Shown here piece after piece: positions 57,035 to 64,000 of a stretch of DNA of 64,000 bases (its first letter is position 1; each line of letters opens with the position of its first letter). Source of the stretch: Megaleporinus macrocephalus (Eukaryota; Chordata; Actinopteri; Characiformes; Anostomidae); NCBI GenBank assembly GCA_021613375.1, contig CM038726.1, forward strand, positions 14,890,841 through 14,954,840, given 5' to 3'. The notes beneath the pieces were generated by a model. It worked only from the letters and a program-made list of their open reading frames with translations, had not been told where the DNA came from and searched no databases. The position numbers were made by a program, and so were the translations under genes.

Positions 57035-57235
57035 GTCCAAAAAAACACTTTTGGTTCCCTAAGGAACCTTTCAAAGGAGAATCGTTTTGTAAATGAGATC
57101 TTGGAGTATGAGGAACCTTTCTGAAGGTCACTCTTCAATGAAAAACAATGAAGAAAAAACATTTTCCTTTTTTTTCTAAAGAAGATTTTTATGTTGTATG
57201 TAAACATTGTTTACGTGTGATCATACAGTACATTC
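57035..57235. repeat. GGTTCTT-type dispersed repeat
   Basis: TTTTGGTTCCCTAAGGAACC, AAAGGAGAATCG and GAGGAACCTTTCTGAAGG show the same modular family as at 52245. Confidence 0.6.
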
Positions 57236-57640
57236 GCTCTCCAAGCACTTTAGGAGCACCTTATATCTACACTTCATTTAATCAGTTCTGCTCATCATAT
57301 ATGAGCACTTTGTAGTTCAATTAGTACAATTACAGACTGTAGTTCTTCAGTGGTCAGGACCCTCACTAGACCACCACTGAGCAGGTATTATTTGGGTGGT
57401 GGATCATTCTGAGTACTCACATGGTGGTTGGGTGTGAATGAATTGGATGCTAAGAATTGTCCACCAACCAGTATGATCAGTGAGTGGGCACAGTGTTTAA
57501 AAACTGCAGCACTCAAATAATACTATGTGGTGGTCTTGTAGAGGTAAAAGGAGGCTAACAAAGTATACAGAGAAACAGATGTACTACAGTCTGTAATTGT
57601 AGAACTAGGTACATAAGTTATGTAGCTCTGCCCAGTCTCG
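57225..57640. repeat. Inverted pair of a dispersed fish repeat
   Basis: AATTACAGACTGTAGTTCTTC at 57328-57348 is the inverse of text at 57583-57606, so the two ends form an inverted repeat. GAGCAGGTATTATTTGGGTG, TGGTGGATCATTCTGAGTAC and ACAGAGAAACAGATG between and beside them match the family at 39165-39430. Confidence 0.65.
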
Positions 57641-58660
57641 TAGCAGTTATAAGGGGAGTTTCAACTGCTTTTAAATAAGATCAATACAGGGCAACCAATC
57701 AGAATAGAGATCATTTACATTTATACCAGTTAAAATGTGCAGTGACAAAAGTTGTGTGTTTAATTGGAAAAAAATATTTTTTGATACATGACACAACACA
57801 AAGATATAAACGACGTGAAACCTGTACGATGCTGATCTACATGTAATGTAAAGAGATATATATGTAAATTTAATTAGATTTTAAATTTATATTTAGATGT
57901 GATGTAAAAAAAGTCAGCATCACAGTTGATTTTCTTTAAAATAATCTTTTTTGTTTTAAACCAGGAGACCTAAATATGTGTTTCTTTACTCTTGTCCTGC
58001 TGTACAGTATGCATGTACAAAGTACATCTTAAGAATACCTTCCCAAAATCTAATAAATATCTGCAGTAGTAAGTAATATTGAGTAACGCTTCCGTATGCA
58101 CTTCCTAACCAGTCACAAGGCAGGTTTCTCTGGCCCCGCCCACACAAAACAGTTTCAGTCAGAGTCAGAGAATATTGGCAAGTAAACACCAATCCAGCAT
58201 AACCACAAGCTAAAAAGCTAGACCCCCTGTCTGTAGCTGCCCATCCTCGTTCATTTGTTTATCCATAAAGCAACATTGTTTGTTTATCTGTTCCTTCATT
58301 CACGCTTTGCTTCATCTGTCCATCCATCCTTCTGCATGTCCGTTCGTTTACACATTGCTGCATCTATCTGCTTGTACGTCATATAAACTCTGGATAATGA
58401 CTCCTGTATGAGTGGCGGATCAGGGTGGTTGCTCATTAGCCACACAGTTCTCTCAGGCATCAGTCATATCAGTGGTTTTCAGGCTGTGCTTTATCATAGT
58501 TCTATCTTACGTTTATCATCATACAAACATGTTTAATATCCTACTATTGGAATCACTATGATACAGTAACATAAACCTTTCCCTAATGATACCATTATAA
58601 CCCAGTTGCCTAACAAGTTCTGTTAATTTACTCAAATTTCAACATTCATAGTGTAGCTGA
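57641..58660. other. Unique sequence, no gene recognised
   Basis: Imperfect repeats of a TTCATTTGTTTATC/CATCTGTCCATCCAT kind occur at 58245-58360. No exon supported. Confidence 0.4.
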
Positions 58661-58663
58661 CAA

Positions 58664-58805
58664 GTCAAGTCAAGTTTATTTGTATAGCACTTTTTACAAC
58701 GATGTAGTAACGATGTAGAAGCTTTACAGGAGTTTGAAAACATGAAAACATGAAGTCACAACATGTATCCCCCTGTGAGCAAGCCAGAGGCGACGGTGGC
58801 AAGAC
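58664..58805. mobile_element. CAAGTCAAGTTTATTTGTATAGC-type retroelement end
   Basis: Begins CAAGTCAAGTCAAGTTTATT and TGTATAGCACTTTTTACAAC, then AGCAAGCCAGAGGCGACGGT and GGCAAGACAAAACTCCCTGA. This text is one of the commonest dispersed repeats of teleost genomes, the 3' end of a retroelement read in reverse. Family not named with certainty. Confidence 0.8.
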
Positions 58806-59820
58806 AAAACTCCCTGACATGTATGTAAAGCAAAGCTGAAAGTATCATGTTCTTTGTTTAAAGGTGGTCAAGAGCCACTAGGAAAACACATTCACAATAA
58901 TGAATATGTATAGGAAATCTCAGCCATTGTTCGCTGGAGCGTGCACATACTGTGGCTATCCGATTTCCAGAAATGGCTAACTAATTCCCTCAGTGGACTT
59001 TCACTGATTCTCAGTGCGCTTGTTTTTCCTCAAAGGGACTTGAGCCCAAATCCCTTTGGCACCAAAGGACCATAGCTAAGTAAACAGAGATTTATGTCTT
59101 TAACCTTTGGACCCCAGGACCATTTTGAGTCGACAGGTTAAAAAATGTAGAGCATTGTTAATGTTGCAGGAACTTCTCAAGGTCAAGGCCATGATTGCAT
59201 GATTGGTCTCCAATTACCCAGAGTGCCCCTGGTATTAGCTGTATTCTACAGTTTACAGGTTAATTTCTGCGTCCAACATTGATCATAACAGAACTAATAC
59301 TCTCTGGACGATGGCTCCTGTGATAATAAGTAAATGCGGTGTTATTGTTTTAATTTTAGATTGTGGCTATCTTTCATTTCAGGCCTGAGGTTGGTTAGCA
59401 GCGATAGCCATCTTGCTGATATTTCCCAGAGCATCCTCTTACGGAGCTGAAAAGAAACAGAAAGAAGAGGGTGGGGGGGGGGAGAGGAAAATGGAAACAC
59501 ACAACGGTCTCAAGACCCCATCACTTAGGTCTCCGAAGCCAGAGAGTGTTTGAAGTCCTTGTGTGTGTGTATGTGTGTGTGTGCGCGCTACCCATTCAGC
59601 GAAACCCCTCCTTTACTCCCTTTCCAGTCCTCCTGGTGTCAATAAGGTTACCACGCATACGCTTATTTTGTGAGGCGAATGCATTCGTTTCCTATTGTAA
59701 TGTGAAACACACTCAAGACGACCCCCCCTTCAATTCCCTCTCTCCATCTCCTCCTCTTCTGCATCTCCTCTGAATGGAGAGATACAATTAAAAGCACATT
59801 AGATCTCTTTGAGTGCTTGT
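58806..59820. other. Unique sequence with G-rich and GT-rich patches
   Basis: A G run (GGGTGGGGGGGGGGAGAGG) at 59469-59487 and a GTGTGTGTGTATGTGTGTGTG patch at 59560-59582 are the only low-complexity parts. The plus frame at 59471-59773 begins in the G run and has no domain. Confidence 0.4.
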
Positions 59821-60085
59821 AATTTCATAAGTGAGGGTTTCCAGCGCCGTGCGAGGGGGCTTTAAATGGGAGGAAAGCCACAGTCTGTGGAGGGGTGGCC
59901 CGGGGGAGAGATGGGAAATAGATATTAACCCCAACCGAGGCGCTTCTCAAAGGGGCCACCTCTATCCGTGCCGCGGCCCACCCAGACTGACACCTGCACT
60001 TTGAAAAGACACCCACATGCATAAAGGAGTTTAACCCCCTCATGAGCACACAAGCTACACAGCTACCCAAATTAGCCAGAATCAT
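59820..60085. promoter_or_regulatory. GC-balanced complex block, candidate conserved element
   Basis: The sequence around GCGCCGTGCGAGGGGGCTTT, GATATTAACCCCAACCGAGG and GTGCCGCGGCCCACCCAGAC is CpG-richer than its flanks and free of repeats. The minus frame 59825-60085 has no domain. Confidence 0.3.
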
Positions 60086-62421
60086 ACACTGTTAAAAATA
60101 CAGAATCAGAATCTTCTGTGGCCTGGAAACAGATTTAACTGGTGGTCTTAACACTTAAAACTAGTTCATTGAAGAGCCTCACACTGAAGTGAAGGTACTT
60201 CTTCTGTCTCGGAAGACCTCTTCTCGATGGTTGTTGCCTTAGGGTAACCAATTTTCCTCAATTTACAGCATCACGATGCATGTTTACTGGCAAAACGAAA
60301 GGATCAACAGTGAAGGGAAAGATTCGGGTAAATAAATAAGGTGTTTATAGTTAGTTGCATTTCTTGGTGGGCATTTTTAAACTGCTTTTATTGGGGGGGT
60401 TGGTACGATGCAGCTGGTGGACCTTACATACTTCTGCGCTGGTTAGATTCCCACAGGTAGAGCACAAGGTAGTGTAAAGTTACACTGAATCATAAATTAT
60501 ATGCATGGATTTAATAGTTATTTGTGATCTTTTGTAGGAATTGAAAACATTATAACACAGTAATGCCTTATAATAGCATGTCTATGTTGCATATCACAAA
60601 TGTTGCTTAAGGGCAACATACCCCAAAAACCCACAATCACACTAGTTTTAACAATCAGGCCCATTTTATAGAAGAAAAGTGAATCAACCATTGGTTTTTA
60701 AACTATGCTTTCATAACATGTGCAGTAGAGGGTTAAGACTGTAGTAGTTCTTGTGATGTTTACTGTTTGATGAGTGGTACAACCAATGAAATAACTGTCT
60801 GATTGGCTGTTCCACATGCTCTGAGTATATCGATTGTTCTGGCCAGTACCTGGACAGCGTACAAATGAACAAAGACCCTGAGGAACATTGACAAGGCATA
60901 CACACCTGCACTTTCTATAGACATCTAGAGGGCTTGAAAGAAGGACCTCGCTAAGTAGTCATTGTTGAGACCTGAGTGTGTGATTCAGGAGTGGTACCTC
61001 TGTGTGTGTGTTTGAACAAAGCCTAGTAAAGATTTAAAGGCTGTACTGCACAAGGTTAAAGAAAAGAGAGCTTAGATGCTTAGATACTATCCTGTATCCT
61101 CTAAATATCATTTCCTTTATAAAATCAATGCTTCATTTTTCATTTTTAAGTGCCTTTTAAGCTATGATGGATTGGTGAACATCTCTACATGTTAAAAGTA
61201 AAAAATACATTAATAAATAAGTATTCTTTTCCTTTATTAATTATTTAATTAAGAAGAGCATAATTCTTATTTCTCAAATATACTATTTTTTGTGAACTAG
61301 TGAACGATTTTGTGAACAGTTATTTTGCTGCCTTTTAGTATACATGTTGGCATGTGTATTGTCAAATAAAGTACAAACCAACCCATCATTCCTTTGTCCT
61401 CTCAGAGTATGTTGGTGGATTATAGAATTCATACTAAACACAGCACAGACCCACATGATAAATACAAATACATAGCTTCATAAAAAGTAACAAGCAAATA
61501 AAATAATAATAAAATAATCTAACAAATAATAATAGCAGCTAAAGCTGAGTAAAACAGTGGAGTGACCTTCCAGGCATCAGTAGTTGTCAGCTGTACACCC
61601 TGATTTTGAGTGACTGAAAGTTTCAGTATCAAGTGTAGATAGAAGCCGCTGCCGTTTTGAGGAGTGAAAAGAATTCTATCGATTGATTTTGCAGCTGTCA
61701 AAGTAATAGGGCCAAGAGATGGGTGGCAACCTCATGCCAGAAATTAAAACCCTGGAACAAGACCAAAAGGAGTGTAAATAAAAGTTCCAAGCCCTCCTGA
61801 GGAACACAAATTTCATATTAGAGATTGGGCCTGTGAAATCATTTAAAATACAGCCCAGCTTCACTTTGTGTTCACATGAGCTGAACAGAACACAAAGCAG
61901 GATGAACATCAGTTCATTCTACATAAGTTACAAATGAAGGTACCTCAGTGGTTGCTTAGAAGACATTTGGGTTCTCTAAACTCTTAAAAGGTGTTTGAAA
62001 AATGTTATTGAAGCATATTTCTGAAGAGAGATTTTTTTAAACCTGAACACAGTACATAGTTAAAGAGAATGAAAGGTTTAATACAGGAAAAATAAATATT
62101 GGTGGAGCATGTTTAGACATTTTTTGGGCCTGGTGCGTTTTACAGACTGTGTAATGTCATTTCAGAACTGCACAATGTTGCTTCGAGGAACAGTTTCCAG
62201 GAGCTCAGCAGGTAGAGTCAGTGTACGAAGGAGGTTCATGAAACCGGCCCGAATAGCAATAGACAACAATCTCTTCACATAAACCCAACTTACGCTCTAT
62301 TTACAAAGATTATGTAGTTAAAAAATAACTAGAATATTCTTAAATGACTGGTAAAGCTGTATATCAGTCAGATTGAAGTTTAGAAGATTATTGTGTTTGT
62401 GTGTACCATGTATGTGTGTGC

Positions 62422-62423
<2 letters not shown>
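60086..62423. other. Unique AT-rich sequence; weak ORF cluster at 61519-61909
   Basis: No gene recognised. Two overlapping minus frames (61676-61909 and 61519-61701) lie next to a strong minus-strand acceptor-like TTTTGGTCTTGTTCCAG near 61770-61754, but no frame continues cleanly past it, so this may be a decayed exon. The rest is AT-rich. Confidence 0.35.

Positions 62424-62489
<66 letters not shown>
62424..62489. repeat. (TA)n microsatellite
   Basis: About 33 TA dinucleotides. Confidence 0.97.
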
Positions 62490-62493
<4 letters not shown>

Positions 62494-62754
62494 TGCTTTT
62501 TTAAGTGAACAAATATGTATTTAGAGTCACATCTGAGCAAATAAGATCACAATTAGCTTCACAATACAGTGTAATTAGTTGAGATTGATTATTTTAATTG
62601 TTTGACTGCCTGAACCAAATCAGTGTTAATCTTGCTATGACTGTGTCCAGATATAAGTGTGTGTGTGTTATGAGGAACTTAGGGTTCCCTGATTAGAGTT
62701 TTTGAGGACTGCATCAGTCGTCTGGGCTTATTTCAGCAATTACACCTCATTACT

Positions 62755-62756
<2 letters not shown>

Positions 62757-62828
<72 letters not shown>
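62757..62828. repeat. (TG)n microsatellite
   Basis: About 36 uninterrupted TG dinucleotides. Confidence 0.97.
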
Positions 62829-62829
<1 letters not shown>

Positions 62830-63183
62830 GATGCGTTTGGAGGCTGAAGTTGTGTGAGGAATGATATATAGGCTTAATCAAATAGGAAAATATGAGTAAC
62901 CCAGTCTGAGTAACCCAGGCCTAGTCTCAGTAGTGGTGTGCTTTATTATTGTAGCTTAAGGTGCAGCTCGGCTGAGCTTCCTTTGATCCTGAGTGTGTGT
63001 GCGCGCACGCCGGAGTGTCTCTGCGTGTGTGTCCGAGCCGAGTTTATTGTTTTAGGTGAGGGTGGTACTCAATACTATAGACTTTGATTACAAAAAGGTT
63101 AAACCTTCTGAGGATCAGAGGAAAGATATTTGGAATGTTTTCCTTGAGAACATTAACCCCTTACTTTTCCTTTTAAAAAAAGT

Positions 63184-63222
<39 letters not shown>
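63184..63222. repeat. (CT)n microsatellite
   Basis: About 19 CT dinucleotides; the plus frame across it (63056-63259) is an artefact. Confidence 0.95.
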
Positions 63223-63226
<4 letters not shown>

Positions 63227-64000
63227 CCTAAATATGGAGATACTGACTTCATGTCCTGAATAGACATGACATGCTTTTCAGACAAATTGGATCAATGTGT
63301 GGCAGATGTGATTCTGCGTTTGACTAGTACAGACTGAACAGTAGTGTAAGCTGATCGATTTACATGCAGTTTAAATCTGAAAAGAGCTGATTATAGATTT
63401 GACGTTGGCTCAGCGAGTGCAGCATTGTTTTTAAAACTGTAACAAATTCCTTCCCCATGATATATAATCTAATTCAGTCTGCATTCCTGGGCTATTGGAC
63501 TGCAAACACAAAATGGATCATCTTTAAAGCTTTCAGGTGGAATCTCTCCTTCTGTCTAAGTGTCTCCTCACTAGGATCCGTCTTTGCTTAGCCAGCACAC
63601 CTAATGCTTGTAAACATCCAGAGATTTGTGCTGTGAATAGTACAAATCATGGACTATTAGTCAAGTCACGAGCATTTTTATGAATTTAGTTTATAGTCTC
63701 CTTAGAGACTTTGCATCACACAGATGTAAAGCTCTATTAAAAACCCACTAATGAGCATTTCAATGTAGAATAAAGACAGTTATGAATCTTCATTCCTGAC
63801 ATTTGGAGATTTATTCAATATTTAAAAATATTTCATCAACAAAGGACAGAACTGAAGCACTAGAGTAGTAATGCTGTGGTTTACAGTATTTGTATATTGT
63901 CGCTGTCCAGAGAAAAACATGAACATCCAAAAAGCAGACTTTACAGGAGAGAACAAAAACATACCTTACATCTAATAATTTTTTGAGTTATTTTGGAGAC
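63223..64000. other. Unique sequence at right edge, no gene recognised
   Basis: AT-leaning sequence without repeats or exons I can support. Confidence 0.4.

Noticed and set aside
61519..61909. Two minus-strand frames beginning MFILLCVLFSSC and MTAAKSIDRI
   Set aside because: The first looks like a signal peptide and there is a good acceptor nearby, but the frames do not join cleanly, each ends soon, and no domain is recognisable. Too weak to call a gene.

Overview
The window looks like a gene-poor, repeat-rich stretch of a ray-finned (teleost) fish nuclear genome, possibly an otophysan such as a characiform. The signs are long dinucleotide microsatellites, several Tc1/mariner-type relics and fold-back elements, a hAT-type non-autonomous element with an intact 8-bp target duplication, several repeat families I recognise as typical of fish (CAAGTCAAGTTTATTTG-type, GGTTCTTTAA-type, CAGTGGCGTAACTAGG-type), and no bacterial-style gene packing. 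The taxonomic call rests on repeat style; no gene was used as a marker.

Layout. 0-7 kb: fold-back and dispersed repeats, a possible ETS-type promoter near 1.55 kb, and a candidate small minus-strand spliced gene at 4.1-5.4 kb (three exons that splice in frame, stop, overlapping poly(A) signals). 7.08-10.02 kb: a 2.9-kb array of a 17-bp minisatellite carrying about 30 perfect AP-1 sites, with an internal 646-bp duplication. 10-30 kb: mostly non-coding, with Tc1 relics, MITEs, microsatellites and islands of complex sequence that may be conserved enhancers; one good splice-bounded 120-nt candidate exon lies at 14.86-14.98 kb, and two unrecognised small ORFs lie at 27.4-27.9 kb. 30.4-37.6 kb: a perfect hairpin, a tandem run of a transposon-terminus-like 25-mer, then a 7-kb array of an 84-bp satellite with higher-order structure. 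37.6-40 kb: unique sequence and one dispersed repeat. 40.0-41.7 kb: the only CpG-island-like sequence, probably a promoter or developmental regulatory element, with a neighbouring complex non-coding block. 42-64 kb: long AT, TC, TATC and TG microsatellites, a degraded Tc1 transposase, the hAT element at 47.16-47.87 kb, GGTTCTT-type repeats and more complex non-coding islands.

There is no confidently identified protein-coding gene. Most open frames longer than 60 codons run through microsatellites, transposon relics or complex non-coding DNA and have no recognisable domain. The pattern (a CpG island, scattered complex non-coding blocks, few exons) suits the intron or flank of a large regulated gene whose exons lie mostly outside the window; that is inference. 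No sequence comparison could be run, so all conserved-element calls are candidates judged only by sequence complexity and freedom from repeats.
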